This document shows, one piece after another, positions 16,047 through 24,673 of a stretch of 51,263 nt of DNA. A program made the position numbers and the translations under genes. Origin of the DNA: M3007 sp032115775 (lineage in GTDB: Bacteria; Bacteroidota; Bacteroidia; Chitinophagales; Saprospiraceae); NCBI GenBank assembly GCA_032115775.1, contig JAUMBL010000094.1, positions 1-51,263 on the forward strand, in the 5' to 3' direction. The notes below the pieces were generated by a model. That model was not told the DNA's origin, did not search any database, and worked only from the letters and a program-made list of their open reading frames with translations. The number at the start of each line of letters is the position of its first letter. Within the stretch, counting starts at the first letter, position 1.

Positions 16047-17348
16047 TTATTTAGCGCGCATGTACACCTCCATCGGCGCGCCCTTGAAGTTAAAATGTTT
16101 GCGCAATTGGTTTTCCAAGAACTGTTTATAGGAATCCCGGACGTAATTGGGATTATTTACAAAAAATGCGAACGCGGGAAAGGGCGTCGGCAGTTGCGTG
16201 ATATACTTGAATTTCGGGTAGCGGCCGGTGACCGAAGGCGGGGGCGTCGCCTCGATGATTGGTAACATCGTATCGTTCAGTTCAGAAGTTTTAATCCGGC
16301 GCGTACGGTTTTCGTATACCTCCAGGGCGATCTCGATTGCCTGAAAAATGCGTTGTTTTTCCAGCGCCGAGATAAATACCACCGGCACGTCGTCAAACGG
16401 CGCCAAGCGAGCCTTCACGGCATTTTCATAGTCGCGTGCGGTATTGGTTTCCTTTTCCAAGAGATCCCATTTATTGACCAGTACGACTAGGCCTTTATGC
16501 CTTTTTTGGACGAGGCGGACGATATTCAGATCCTGCGATTCCATGCCTTGCGTGGCGTCTATCACGAGCAGGCATACATCCGCTTCTTCGACGGCTCGGA
16601 TAGCGCGCATGACCGAGTAAAACTCCAAGTCTTCATCCACCTTATTCTTTTTTCGGATACCCGCTGTGTCAATCAGCATGAATTCCTTACCGAATTTGTT
16701 GTAGTGCGCGTGGATGGGATCCCGCGTAGTGCCGGCGATCGGCGTCACGATATTCCGTTCTTCGCCCAACAAAGCGTTGGTGAGGGAGGATTTCCCGACA
16801 TTCGGGCGGCCGACGATGGCGAATTTGGGCAGAACCGTATCGAGCTCCGGTTCGTTTTCGATATGCTCTGCCACGGCGTCCAGCAAATCGCCCGTACCGC
16901 TGCCGCTAATGGAGGCGATAAAAAACGTATTGTCGAAACCGAGGCTCCAAAATTCGTTTGCTTCCATCATCCGGTTAAAACTGTCCACCTTATTAACCAC
17001 CAAATAGACCGGTTTGGGGCTGCGGCGCAGGATCCGGGCGATGCTCTCGTCCAAGTCGGTAATACCGGTTTGCGTATCCACCATAAACAGAATGACGGCT
17101 GCTTCTTCAATCGCGACCGATACCTGATGCCGGATCGCGGACTCAAAAACGTCATCCGAACCATGCACAAAACCGCCCGTATCTACTACCGTAAAACGCT
17201 TGCCGTTCCACTCGCAAAATCCGTACTTGCGATCGCGCGTAACCCCCGAAAAATTATCCGTGATTGCTTCGCGCATCCCTACCAACCGATTATATAGCGT
17301 GGACTTGCCGACGTTCGGGCGTCCCACTATAGCAACAATATTTCCCAT
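16047..17348 (-). CDS. der: Ribosome biogenesis GTPase Der (EngA)
   Basis: 433 aa from the ATG at 17348 (a TTG codon precedes it). Two tandem GTPase domains: first with GRPNVGKS at residues 9-16, VDTGG (G3) and NKVD (G4); second with GRPNVGKS at about 185 and IDTAGIRKK and NKWD downstream. The C-terminal KH-like domain (about 350-433) holds PKFKYITQLPTPFPAFAFFVN. Der binds the large ribosomal subunit during assembly. It is divergent from the MBL-fold gene and followed 121 nt downstream by the lipoprotein gene. Confidence 0.98.
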   Translation of the reverse strand: MGNIVAIVGRPNVGKSTLYNRLVGMREAITDNFSGVTRDRKYGFCEWNGKRFTVVDTGGFVHGSDDVFESAIRHQVSVAIEEAAVILFMVDTQTGITDLDESIARILRRSPKPVYLVVNKVDSFNRMMEANEFWSLGFDNTFFIASISGSGTGDLLDAVAEHIENEPELDTVLPKFAIVGRPNVGKSSLTNALLGEERNIVTPIAGTTRDPIHAHYNKFGKEFMLIDTAGIRKKNKVDEDLEFYSVMRAIRAVEEADVCLLVIDATQGMESQDLNIVRLVQKRHKGLVVLVNKWDLLEKETNTARDYENAVKARLAPFDDVPVVFISALEKQRIFQAIEIALEVYENRTRRIKTSELNDTMLPIIEATPPPSVTGRYPKFKYITQLPTPFPAFAFFVNNPNYVRDSYKQFLENQLRKHFNFKGAPMEVYMRAK

Positions 17349-17360
17349 CAATTAAAGTAT

Positions 17361-17393
17361 TTTGGCATTCGGGTTAATTAATCCGTAAATTTG
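17361..17393 (+). promoter_or_regulatory. Strong Bacteroidota-type promoter for the MBL-fold gene
   Basis: TTTG (17361-17364), 21-nt spacer, TAAATTTG (17386-17393): matches both elements of the Bacteroidota sigma-A consensus with allowed spacing. Transcription should begin near 17400, giving a leader of about 160 nt before the start codon. That leader holds a hairpin GCAAAAG/CTTTTGC (17414-17432). Confidence 0.7.
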
Positions 17394-17558
17394 CCTTGAA
17401 ATTAAAAACAGCTGCAAAAGTACAGCTTTTGCCCGATACGCTTGTTATTCGACGAGACGGAGTGTGTTATCATTTTTGTAAAACCGTAGCCGGAACACGA
17501 TTTAGTCCCAAAAACCTACTTTTTTTCCAAATTTCGGCTATTTTTAAGCAAGCAGGCC

Positions 17559-18488
17559 ATGACAAATATCCTGTACAAGGATCCAAACATCACCATTTTT
17601 CAAAGTGTTTTATTCCAAACGAACAGCACCGTTGTAGAAACGGAGGACGTAATCTTGGTGTTTGACCCCGCATTTTTACCCGAAGAAGTGCTCGGCATCC
17701 GGCGATATGTGGATTTAATCCGGCGTGGACGACCGGTTTTCCTAATTTTTACCCATTCGGATTTCGATCATATTATCGGCTACCGGGCTTTTGAGGCCGA
17801 TAAAGTCTTTATGAGCGATGCAATGGCCAAAAATCCGGATAAAGAAAAAACGCTGCGGCAAATTCGGGATTTTCACCAGCAATACTACATCAATTGCCCC
17901 TACCCTATTGAATATCCCGAGGGCGATTTTCTGGTCTATAAAGACGGCGCTCAATATCGGCAAGGTCATACGAAAATCGCCTTTTACCTGACGCCCGGCC
18001 ATACGGCCGACTGCATGATGGTCATTGTCTGGCAATTAGGACTCTGTGTGGCTGGCGACTACCTCTCGAATATTGAATTTCCCTTCATCGAGCACAGCAG
18101 CATAGCCTACGAGCAGACCTTGCACAAACTGCCGCTGATTCACGATCGAAACTGGTTTACCCGCCTGATTCCAGGCCACGGAATGCTGACGCTTTCGCTC
18201 AACGACTGGCTGCGCCGCCGCACCGAAAGCCTTGCCTATATCTACGCGCTTCGCGAAAGTATTGTTACCGGCATCCCTTTTGATGAAACCTCACTCTGGA
18301 GCCGATATCCCTTCCCAGGTTACCAAAAAGCCTGCCACGATGCGAACGTGGCACTCATGAAAAAAGAATATGACGCCGGACTTTGGGATTGGGATCCGGT
18401 GCTCAGCCCGGAAGATTATGCCGAAAGCCCGCCGCCTCCGGATATCCAGTTGGATGTACCGGACGCCGATGAAAGCGAGGAGGTCTGA
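17559..18488 (+). CDS. Metallo-beta-lactamase-fold hydrolase
   Basis: 309 aa, cytoplasmic (no signal peptide). The metal-binding motif reads H66-S-D68-F-D70-H71, so the second His of the usual HxHxDH is an Asp. Later ligands are present: GH148TAD, GD167Y and PGH207G. This points to an MBL subfamily with a variant metal site. The C-terminus (about 270-309) is acidic and Pro-rich (SPEDYAESPPPPD). Substrate unknown. It is a single gene with its own promoter and long leader, facing the convergent yebC gene 39 nt away. Confidence 0.85.
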   Translation: MTNILYKDPNITIFQSVLFQTNSTVVETEDVILVFDPAFLPEEVLGIRRYVDLIRRGRPVFLIFTHSDFDHIIGYRAFEADKVFMSDAMAKNPDKEKTLRQIRDFHQQYYINCPYPIEYPEGDFLVYKDGAQYRQGHTKIAFYLTPGHTADCMMVIVWQLGLCVAGDYLSNIEFPFIEHSSIAYEQTLHKLPLIHDRNWFTRLIPGHGMLTLSLNDWLRRRTESLAYIYALRESIVTGIPFDETSLWSRYPFPGYQKACHDANVALMKKEYDAGLWDWDPVLSPEDYAESPPPPDIQLDVPDADESEEV

Positions 18489-18527
18489 GAAATCGTCTGC
18501 ATGTGCATTCGGAATTTCCGAACCAGC

Positions 18528-19244
18528 CTATTCAGACATGTCCATGGTGTGGAACACGTTCAGCACGTCTTCGTCTTCCTCCAAACGGTCAATCAGTTTG
18601 ATCATCTGATCCACCTCGGAATCGTCCAGCTTTTTGTACATCGTAGGAATCCACTCCAACTGCGCGCTGGAGGTTTCCATGCCGCGGGATTCGAGCGTGC
18701 TCTGCATGGCGCCGAAGTCTTTGAAATCCGTATATAAGACCATGTCTTCGTCTTCGCGCCGGAGCTCTTCGAGCCCCGCGTCAATCAGCTCTAATTCCAG
18801 TTCATCCCACGGATGGCCTTCGGCTTTTACTTTAAAAACGCCTTTGCGATTGAACATATAGCTTACGCTGCCGGAAACGCCCAGGGCGCCGCCGCAGCGG
18901 TCGAAGTGCATCCGCAGATTGGCAACGGTGCGGGTTGGATTATCCGTTGCGGTCTCTACCAAGACCGCAACGCCGTGCGGGCCGTAGCCCTCGTACACGA
19001 CTTCCTGGTAATTCTCCGCATCCTTACTGGAGGCCCGTTTGATTGCGTTTTCCACGTTGGCTTTCGGCATATTGGCCGATCGGGCATTCTGAATTGCCAC
19101 GCGCAGGCGGGGGTTATAGTCCGCATTCGCGCCGCCGGCTTTCACTGCCAGCGCGATTTCCCGGCCGATGCGGGTAAAGGTTTTGGCCATACCGGCCCAA
19201 CGCTTAAATTTTCGCTCTTTTCTGAATTCAAACGCGCGTCCCAT
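18528..19244 (-). CDS. yebC: YebC/PmpR-family protein
   Basis: 238 aa. Full-length family member: N-terminal KRKFKRW-type start with KTFTRIGREIALAVKAGG, the central NPRLRVAIQNARSANMPKANVENAIKRA block, and YEGYGPHGVAVLVE. Members act as transcriptional regulators or in relieving ribosome stalling at difficult sequences; the sequence alone does not say which applies here. Monocistronic; its 3' end converges with the MBL-fold gene. Confidence 0.95.
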   Translation of the reverse strand: MGRAFEFRKERKFKRWAGMAKTFTRIGREIALAVKAGGANADYNPRLRVAIQNARSANMPKANVENAIKRASSKDAENYQEVVYEGYGPHGVAVLVETATDNPTRTVANLRMHFDRCGGALGVSGSVSYMFNRKGVFKVKAEGHPWDELELELIDAGLEELRREDEDMVLYTDFKDFGAMQSTLESRGMETSSAQLEWIPTMYKKLDDSEVDQMIKLIDRLEEDEDVLNVFHTMDMSE

Positions 19245-19702
19245 ATTTGTTGATGCTTTTTTAAAGCCCGGTAAACGAAAGTCCGCCTAGTACAAACCTG
19301 TGCGAACCGCCGCCGGGCAATCAAATTTTTGTGAACCTTATTGTACGCTTCCTGGGAAAGCGGCGCAAAAATAGTAAAACAAAATGATACGAGCGCATTC
19401 AAAACGTAGAAGGTCGCGTCTGAGGCAAAAAATGGGATTTTTTTGCCTCAGACGCGACCGGCTACCTAGTTACAAAAAGGTATTTTGGGGTGGGTTATTC
19501 AGAATCACTGCACACTTGGATTACCGAGGCCTCAAGAATCGGATTTCTTTGCATTTGATGGCACAAAGATGCATACGGGAACAAATAGAAAGCAAACACA
19601 AAAAATCGCTTTAGTTCCACAGTAAAAATCTGTGCGGTTGTCTCTATCTTGCAGGCGATTTCAAAAAAATTCCAATCACGAAAAGGCGTACCCAATAATC
19701 GT
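19245..19702. other. Intergenic region with perfect hairpin (458 bp)
   Basis: Spacer between the divergent yebC and the 560-aa gene. It contains a 21-bp perfect hairpin (described separately) and a possible yebC promoter on the minus strand: TTTG (19322-19325), 21-nt spacer, CAGGTTTG (19293-19300), one base from consensus. Nothing coding is seen. Confidence 0.55.
19412..19475. repeat. Palindromic repeat family 2, collapsed copy (perfect 21-bp hairpin)
   Basis: GGTCGCGTCTGAGGCAAAAAA (19412-19432) is perfectly inverted at 19439-19459 around a 6-nt loop. The next bases, GGCTACCTAGTTAC (19460-19473 region), are a diverged family-2 end. GGTCGCGTCTGAG is the inner left arm of the element at 5439-5602, so this copy looks like two left arms joined head to head. 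Confidence 0.8.
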
Positions 19703-21385
19703 ATGCGCAATAGCCCGCTAATCCGAACGCTCCAACTGCTGAATAAGGACGAGTTAGATGCGCTGTATTATTTTGTCTCCTCGCCCATCTTTAATGAACG
19801 AAACCGCTTCCAGGACACCCTGGCGCTGTTCGAGTATCTCCGACCGCATTTTCCGGATTTCGACGATGCCGCGCTGAGCCGCGACAAAGCGGGCGCTGCG
19901 CTTTTCCCGGAACGGAAATCCAAGGAAGATGAAATAAACAAAGCGATGGCGCAGCTGATGAACGTCCTGCGCCAGTTCATCATTTTTCGCCATTTCGCCG
20001 TTCGAGACGGGAAAATAGCGCGGAAAAGCGCACAAAAAGCCTTCTCCGAAGACCCCGTCCTGCTGCTCAATTTCGCGCGACAACAAGTCGCCTTAATGCA
20101 CTTTTACCGCAACAGAATCGGTAAAAAAGCCCGCCCGACGCCTCCCCCACCCGCCGCAGACAACGAAAAAAGGACGCGAAAAACAGACCACTTTTTTGAG
20201 TTCCTCCACGAAGATCTGCTGGAAAATATGCACGCGCAAACAGACTTTCAGCGCTTTGAAAATCCCGAATTTGACGAATACCACCTCTTTCTATATCTCG
20301 GCGAATATGAAAAATTTCATTACGACAGCCTGGTGGAACAACGCGGTCAAGACCACAATATCCTCTCCGCCATGCAGGCGCTGGATCGGCACTATCTCCA
20401 CAGTAAAATTGATCTGATGATCCGAATGGCGCATTTTATGACCATGACGACTGTTTTTCCCCCAGATTCTGAAGAATACCGTCAGTGGGAGGCCAATGCG
20501 GCCATCATGCGCCTTTTTATGCAGGAAATGGACGCGCGACAATACCTGCAGGAGCCGTCGCTCCAACTTCAGTGCCAAATGCTCCATTTTTTACTGGAAA
20601 AAAACCCGCAGGCCGCCGACCAAAAAGCGCTGGAGGCCGCCCGGTTGCTAAAATTGTACGGACACCAACTGCCCGCCAAACGGACAACCGATCTCCGCGT
20701 TATCCTCCGAGCCTACTGGGGGCGCCGATATGGCGCTACCCGCGACGAACGCCTGCTGGAACATTCCTTCGAACTGATGCGCCATCAGCTGGAAGCCGAC
20801 GGCCCTGAAAAACCAATCCAGTCAAGCCACTACGTCAATTGTGTCCTGATCGCTATTCACCTCGGCAAGCTGGACTGGGCGAAAAATTTTATCGAACAAG
20901 TGGGCGAGCGGGTCGAAGCGGCAAAAGAACCCCGACTGATTCGGGAAATTATCGCCGCACTCTGCGCATTCGAATCCAATGATTTCGCCCGGGCGGAAAC
21001 CTTGCTCCCGCATTATTTTAACTATAGCGCGCTGGACGATATCTTTCACTATGCCATCGCAGCAACGCTCGATGTCCGCATCCGCTATGAATTGAACAAA
21101 CTGGACGAAGACGAAGCACTGAACATGCTGAAAGCCACCCGCACCTTTATTGAACGGGAGAAAAAACTGCCGGCGCACCGAAAAGCAGAAAGGCTTCTGT
21201 TTTTTAAAATATCCGAAAAACTGTACAAATTGCGGCAAAAAATGCAGTTTAAAAAAACAGACATCGCCGCCGAACTCGACGCACTCCAGGAAATTTTAGA
21301 TACGCAGCCGGTGGTGGATAAAAAATGGCTTAATGCCAAACTACAGGCGCTGAAAAGTTCAGGCACTAAAATTGGAAACTACTAA
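19703..21385 (+). CDS. Large helical protein of unknown function
   Basis: 560 aa from the ATG at 19703; the frame extends 18 codons further upstream but the family-like start is MRNSPLIRTLQLLNKDELDALYYFVSSPIFNERNRF. This opening, a helix then SPIFN, is shared by a set of uncharacterised Bacteroidota proteins I have no name for. The rest appears almost entirely alpha-helical and repeat-like (TPR-style helices about 330-520), with no membrane segment, signal peptide or catalytic motif that I can see. The last codons and stop (AAC TAC TAA) lie inside the left arm of a palindromic repeat, so the current C-terminus may have been set by that insertion. Confidence 0.8.
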   Translation: MRNSPLIRTLQLLNKDELDALYYFVSSPIFNERNRFQDTLALFEYLRPHFPDFDDAALSRDKAGAALFPERKSKEDEINKAMAQLMNVLRQFIIFRHFAVRDGKIARKSAQKAFSEDPVLLLNFARQQVALMHFYRNRIGKKARPTPPPPAADNEKRTRKTDHFFEFLHEDLLENMHAQTDFQRFENPEFDEYHLFLYLGEYEKFHYDSLVEQRGQDHNILSAMQALDRHYLHSKIDLMIRMAHFMTMTTVFPPDSEEYRQWEANAAIMRLFMQEMDARQYLQEPSLQLQCQMLHFLLEKNPQAADQKALEAARLLKLYGHQLPAKRTTDLRVILRAYWGRRYGATRDERLLEHSFELMRHQLEADGPEKPIQSSHYVNCVLIAIHLGKLDWAKNFIEQVGERVEAAKEPRLIREIIAALCAFESNDFARAETLLPHYFNYSALDDIFHYAIAATLDVRIRYELNKLDEDEALNMLKATRTFIEREKKLPAHRKAERLLFFKISEKLYKLRQKMQFKKTDIAAELDALQEILDTQPVVDKKWLNAKLQALKSSGTKIGNY

Positions 21386-21432
21386 GCCGGTGGCGTTTGA
21401 GGGGTTGGTTAATTAGCGGGGGGGCGCCACAA

Positions 21433-21564
21433 TTATTTCGCCGCCTCCGGCGGCGAAATAAAATAATGTTTGGCTGCTGTTTTTTTTGATTTTTTTAGAA
21501 AAATCAAAAAAAACAGCAGCCAAACAAAATATTTTTTTGTTTGGCTGCTCGTTCACGGACTTAT
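21433..21564 (+). repeat. Composite hairpin repeat family 1, copy A
   Basis: Hairpin 1: TATTTCGCCGCC-TCC-GGCGGCGAAATA around 21434-21460. Hairpin 2: 27-bp perfect stem 21468-21494 / 21499-21525, loop TTAG, outer arm GTTTGGCTGCTG. Then an A/T-rich linker and the tail CGTTCACGGACTTAT (21550-21564). A third arm, GTTTGGCTGCT (21539-21549), can pair with the right arm of hairpin 2 instead. Confidence 0.88.
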
Positions 21565-21585
21565 GATACACCCCCAAAGTAGTGC

Positions 21586-21634
21586 GCAGTTGTCTTTTTT
21601 TGATTTTTTCTGAAAATCAAAAAAAGACAACTGC
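21586..21634. repeat. Extra family-1 type hairpin, copy A'
   Basis: Perfect 22-bp stem, left 21586-21607 and right 21613-21634, outer arm GCAGTTGTC paired with GACAACTGC, and the same inner core (T tract, GATTTT, short loop, AAAATC, A tract) as the other family-1 hairpins. No hairpin 1 precedes it. Confidence 0.85.
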
Positions 21635-21680
21635 CGGGGTTTTTACAAAACCTCCAAACAGCGAGCGGGCTAAGTAGTTA

Positions 21681-23141
21681 CTAAAATTGAAAATAAATAA
21701 AAGGCTGCACATCGGCGGATTTTACCTGCATCACCAGCGCAATCACGGCGGTCACCAAGGCGGCCTTCAGCGGCAACGGAAGCCGGGTAACGCCGCGCTG
21801 CGCGTAATCTTCCAAGGCCGAAGGTAGCAAGTGCAGTGCGTAACCGACCGCAATCCAAAAGATGACCCCGGAATAACCCGCCAAAAATTCCGGCCAAATC
21901 TCCCAATGAAAATAAAAAACGATCTGCTCCAACATCAACCACACGGAATCAATGTCCGGCGCGCGGAAAAAGATCCAGCAAAAACACACAAAATGAAAGG
22001 TGATCAACCAACCCAATGCCCGGCGAATGATGCCCGGCGGATGGGGAAAAATAGTCTTCCACCAACGCTCAAGGGCCAAGGCCAGTCCGTGTAACCCGCC
22101 CCAAACAATGAAACGCGTCGCGGCGCCGTGCCAAAGCCCGCCCAACAGCATCGTCAACATCAAATTAATATAGGTGCGCACGGGCCCCTTCCGGTTGCCG
22201 CCCAAGGGCACATACAGGTAGTCGCGCAACCAGGTCGAAAGGGAAATATGCCAACGACGCCAAAATTCGGTGACGCTGAGCGACCGGTACGGCGCGTTGA
22301 AATTGATCGGAAAATGAAAACCCAGCAGTAGCCCGATCCCAATGGCCATATCCGTATATCCGCTGAAATCACAATAAATCTGCAGGGCATAGCCGTACAC
22401 ACCCGCTAAATTTTCCAAGCCGGAATATTGTGCGGGGGAATCGAACACCCGATCCACAAAGTTCAGGCTGATATAGTCCGAAATAACCGCTTTTTTGAAT
22501 AACCCGGTGCAAAAAAGAAAAACGCCCCGACCAAAATCTTCCCGGCTCACCATCAAAGGGCGGTGAATTTGCGGCAAAAAATCATGCGCGCGCACAATCG
22601 GCCCGGCGACCATCTGCGGAAAAAAGGTTACAAAAAATGCATAGTCCCAAATATCGTCCAAGGCTTTCAGCTGGCCGCGATACACGTCTATGGTGTAACT
22701 CAGCGACTGAAACGTAAAAAAGGAAATGCCGACCGGCAAAAAGATGTCTAAAGGCACAAATTCCCCGCCCGCAGCCGCCGTCCACAGCGATAAAAAATAG
22801 TTGGTGTATTTGAAATAGGCCAACATGCCCAAATTGGCTACCAGACTGAGCACCAGCAGCGCCCTTCGCGCCCGCATAGAACCCGCGTTTTCAATCCAGC
22901 GCGCCAGAAAAAAGTCTATAACAACGCTGAAAACCAACAGCAAAAAGTAGATGCCGCTACTTTTATAATAAAAAAACACAGAAAAAATAATGCTCCACAA
23001 GATGCGCAGGCGCGTGTGCGGAATCAAAGCCCGATAAATGACCAGAAAGAACAAAAAGAAAAACAAAAACGCGCCGCTGCTGAAGATGAGCGGTGCTTGC
23101 GGGTGATACCTGAACTGGTCGAGTATTTTTTGAATATCCAC
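21681..23141 (-). CDS. MBOAT-family membrane O-acyltransferase
   Basis: 486 aa, about ten or more membrane segments. AlgI/DltB-type landmarks: FLPVGISFFTFQSLSYTIDVYRG (about 135-156), FWRRWHISLSTWLRDYLYVPLGGN (293-316) and LGGLWHGA (333-340), with His298 and His338, the second being the expected catalytic His. Such proteins take acyl groups from the cytoplasm and pass them to an extracellular glycan, usually with an SGNH-type partner. No such partner is adjacent; two SGNH hydrolases lie 20 kb away (42.8-45.5 kb). The HMG-CoA-lyase-like gene is 32 nt upstream on the same strand. The stop codon lies in the arm of a palindromic repeat. Confidence 0.93.
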   Translation of the reverse strand: MDIQKILDQFRYHPQAPLIFSSGAFLFFFLFFLVIYRALIPHTRLRILWSIIFSVFFYYKSSGIYFLLLVFSVVIDFFLARWIENAGSMRARRALLVLSLVANLGMLAYFKYTNYFLSLWTAAAGGEFVPLDIFLPVGISFFTFQSLSYTIDVYRGQLKALDDIWDYAFFVTFFPQMVAGPIVRAHDFLPQIHRPLMVSREDFGRGVFLFCTGLFKKAVISDYISLNFVDRVFDSPAQYSGLENLAGVYGYALQIYCDFSGYTDMAIGIGLLLGFHFPINFNAPYRSLSVTEFWRRWHISLSTWLRDYLYVPLGGNRKGPVRTYINLMLTMLLGGLWHGAATRFIVWGGLHGLALALERWWKTIFPHPPGIIRRALGWLITFHFVCFCWIFFRAPDIDSVWLMLEQIVFYFHWEIWPEFLAGYSGVIFWIAVGYALHLLPSALEDYAQRGVTRLPLPLKAALVTAVIALVMQVKSADVQPFIYFQF

Positions 23142-23173
23142 GGGCGGAAGCGAATTGCTGATTTTTATTGCGG

Positions 23174-24049
23174 TTACGGAAATACCTCCAGGGCCAAAGC
23201 CATGCTTTTCCCAAAGGCGGTTCGGTTGATGCCGATGTCCACGCTTTGTTCATCCAGAAAGAAAATCAGGTTTTCGGTGGCCATATTGCCGGTCAGGTCG
23301 TCCTTGGCCATCGGACAGCCGCCGTAGCCGCGCAGGGCGCCGTCGAAACGGCGGCAACCGCTGCGCCAGGCGGCATCTATTTTTTCGCGCCAGTTGTGGG
23401 GTTGGGTGTGCAGGTGCGCGCCAAATTCGATTTGCGGATAAGCCGGGATCAGGCTGCCGAATAGATAGGCGATGTTTTCCGGATTGGAGCAGCCGATCGT
23501 ATCCGACAGCGAAAAAATCCGAATGCCGTACGGAACCAGGCTGTCCACCCATTTTTGCACGATTTCCACATTCCAAGGGTCGCCGTACGGATTGCCAAAG
23601 CCCATCGAAATATACAGTACCAACTCCTTATCCTTTGCCGCACACAATTCTTGGATCGCCAGCACGCGATCCAGGCTTTCGGCAATGGTAGCGTTGGTGT
23701 TACGAATCTGGAATGTTTCGCTGATGCTGAAGGGATACCCCAGATAGCGGATTTCGTCAAACTGGCAGGCCTCTTCCGCACCGCGGTAGTTGGCGATAAT
23801 CGCCAGCAAGGCAGACGAAGCGCCTGAAAGGTCTAATTTCGCAAGCACCTCGGCGGTATCGCGCATTTGCGGGATGGCCTTGGGCGACACAAAAGAGCCG
23901 AAATCAATGGTATGAAAGCCCACGCGCAGCAGCTGGTTGATGTACGCCGCTTTCACATCGGTAGGAATGAACTCGTGCAAGCCCTGCATGGCGTCGCGCG
24001 GACATTCGATAAGCCGGACGGATATTTCCTGTTGAGATGAATCGAACAA
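23174..24049 (-). CDS. Hydroxymethylglutaryl-CoA lyase-like protein
   Basis: 291 aa, TIM-barrel HMGL-like enzyme. Substrate and metal residues are in place: ECPRDAMQ (R18, D19), the HLH metal motif (H212, H214) and the cysteine loop GYGGCPMA (C245). The family cleaves HMG-CoA to acetoacetate and acetyl-CoA in leucine degradation or ketone metabolism. The start is TTG (codon at 24047-24049); no ATG or GTG fits and the frame is open further upstream, so the exact start is uncertain. It precedes the MBOAT gene by 32 nt, an odd pairing. A TAATTTTG −7 box lies about 75 nt upstream. Confidence 0.88.
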   Translation of the reverse strand: MFDSSQQEISVRLIECPRDAMQGLHEFIPTDVKAAYINQLLRVGFHTIDFGSFVSPKAIPQMRDTAEVLAKLDLSGASSALLAIIANYRGAEEACQFDEIRYLGYPFSISETFQIRNTNATIAESLDRVLAIQELCAAKDKELVLYISMGFGNPYGDPWNVEIVQKWVDSLVPYGIRIFSLSDTIGCSNPENIAYLFGSLIPAYPQIEFGAHLHTQPHNWREKIDAAWRSGCRRFDGALRGYGGCPMAKDDLTGNMATENLIFFLDEQSVDIGINRTAFGKSMALALEVFP

Positions 24050-24122
24050 GGCAGGATGGTGTTGGTTAAGGCGATACTTGAGCGAGCGAAGTTTGCGAAA
24101 GTCTGAATTTTTCTGCCCATGG

Positions 24123-24130
24123 CAAAATTA
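24123..24130 (-). promoter_or_regulatory. Candidate −7 box for the HMG-CoA-lyase/MBOAT unit
   Basis: TAATTTTG on the minus strand matches TAnnTTTG; the transcript would start near 24116, about 67 nt before the start codon. No matching −33 element is seen. Confidence 0.45.
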
Positions 24131-24261
24131 GGCGTATTTTTGCCCTGCTCGAATCGGCGAGAAAATCCGAGACCCGCGCTAAACTTTTTTGACTCGACAA
24201 AGTTATGCGTTCGGTTTCTATTAAGACATAAAAAGCCGGCGATACTGTTTAAATTTGACGC

Positions 24262-24495
24262 ATGAAAAACAAAGGCCTCTTGGCGCTTATCGGATTTCTC
24301 CTTTTTGTATTCGGTTTTACCGCCATCGTCTTACAAATGGTGGGCGTAAGCTGGTATTTTTTGTCATTTCTCGAACTGCCCGGGCGGCTGTTCGCTTTCG
24401 TGGCCAAAACCCTGATGCTCCTTTTTGGCGTGGTGATTATCGTCTTGGCTTACACGGACTGGGATCGGGAATTGCGGGACAGCAGCGAACCTTGA
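24262..24495 (+). CDS. Small two-helix membrane protein, unknown function
   Basis: 77 aa. Two hydrophobic helices: residues 6-28 (LLALIGFLLFVFGFTAIVLQMVG) and about 46-66 (FVAKTLMLLFGVVIIVLAY), with a short acidic tail (DWDRELRDSSEP). Similar short conserved membrane proteins occur in Bacteroidota, without known function. A TAAATTTG box lies at 24250-24257, only 4 nt before the ATG: either the mRNA is leaderless or the match is chance. It converges on the Mg2+ ATPase gene across a family-1 repeat. Confidence 0.72.
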   Translation: MKNKGLLALIGFLLFVFGFTAIVLQMVGVSWYFLSFLELPGRLFAFVAKTLMLLFGVVIIVLAYTDWDRELRDSSEP

Positions 24496-24520
24496 TTTTT
24501 GCCTGGGGTGTGTAACAAAT

Positions 24521-24653
24521 ATCTCGCCGCCTCCGGCAGCGAAATAAGATGATATCTAGTAGCCTGTTTTTCTGATTTTTTCTAAAAAAATCAAAAAAAC
24601 AGGCGATTAAACAAAACATTTCTTTGTTGCACCGGTCGCCAATGGACTTTTTA
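24521..24653 (+). repeat. Composite hairpin repeat family 1, copy B
   Basis: Hairpin 1 at 24521-24545 (CTCGCCGCC-TCC-GGCAGCGA, 9 of 11 pairs). Hairpin 2: left 24562-24581, right 24585-24604, outer arm GCCTG/CAGGC, one mismatch in 20. Linker AAACAAAACATTTCTTTG, then the tail variant CGCCAATGGACTTTTTA (24637-24653). It fills the gap between the small membrane gene (+) and mgtA (−). Confidence 0.85.
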
Positions 24654-24673
24654 CACAATGCCTTCCAGCTCGA

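Larger units (their letters stand above)
21376..21683. repeat. Palindromic repeat family 2, copy enclosing family-1 hairpins (308 bp)
   Basis: The left arm AAACTACTAAGCCGGTGGCG (from 21376) and the right arm GCGAGCGGGCTAAGTAGTTACT (21661-21682) are family-2 ends. They bracket a family-1 composite element (21433-21564) and an extra covarying hairpin (21586-21634). The left arm supplies the TAA stop of the plus-strand 560-aa gene; the right arm and adjoining base supply the TAG stop of the minus-strand MBOAT gene. Confidence 0.82.
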
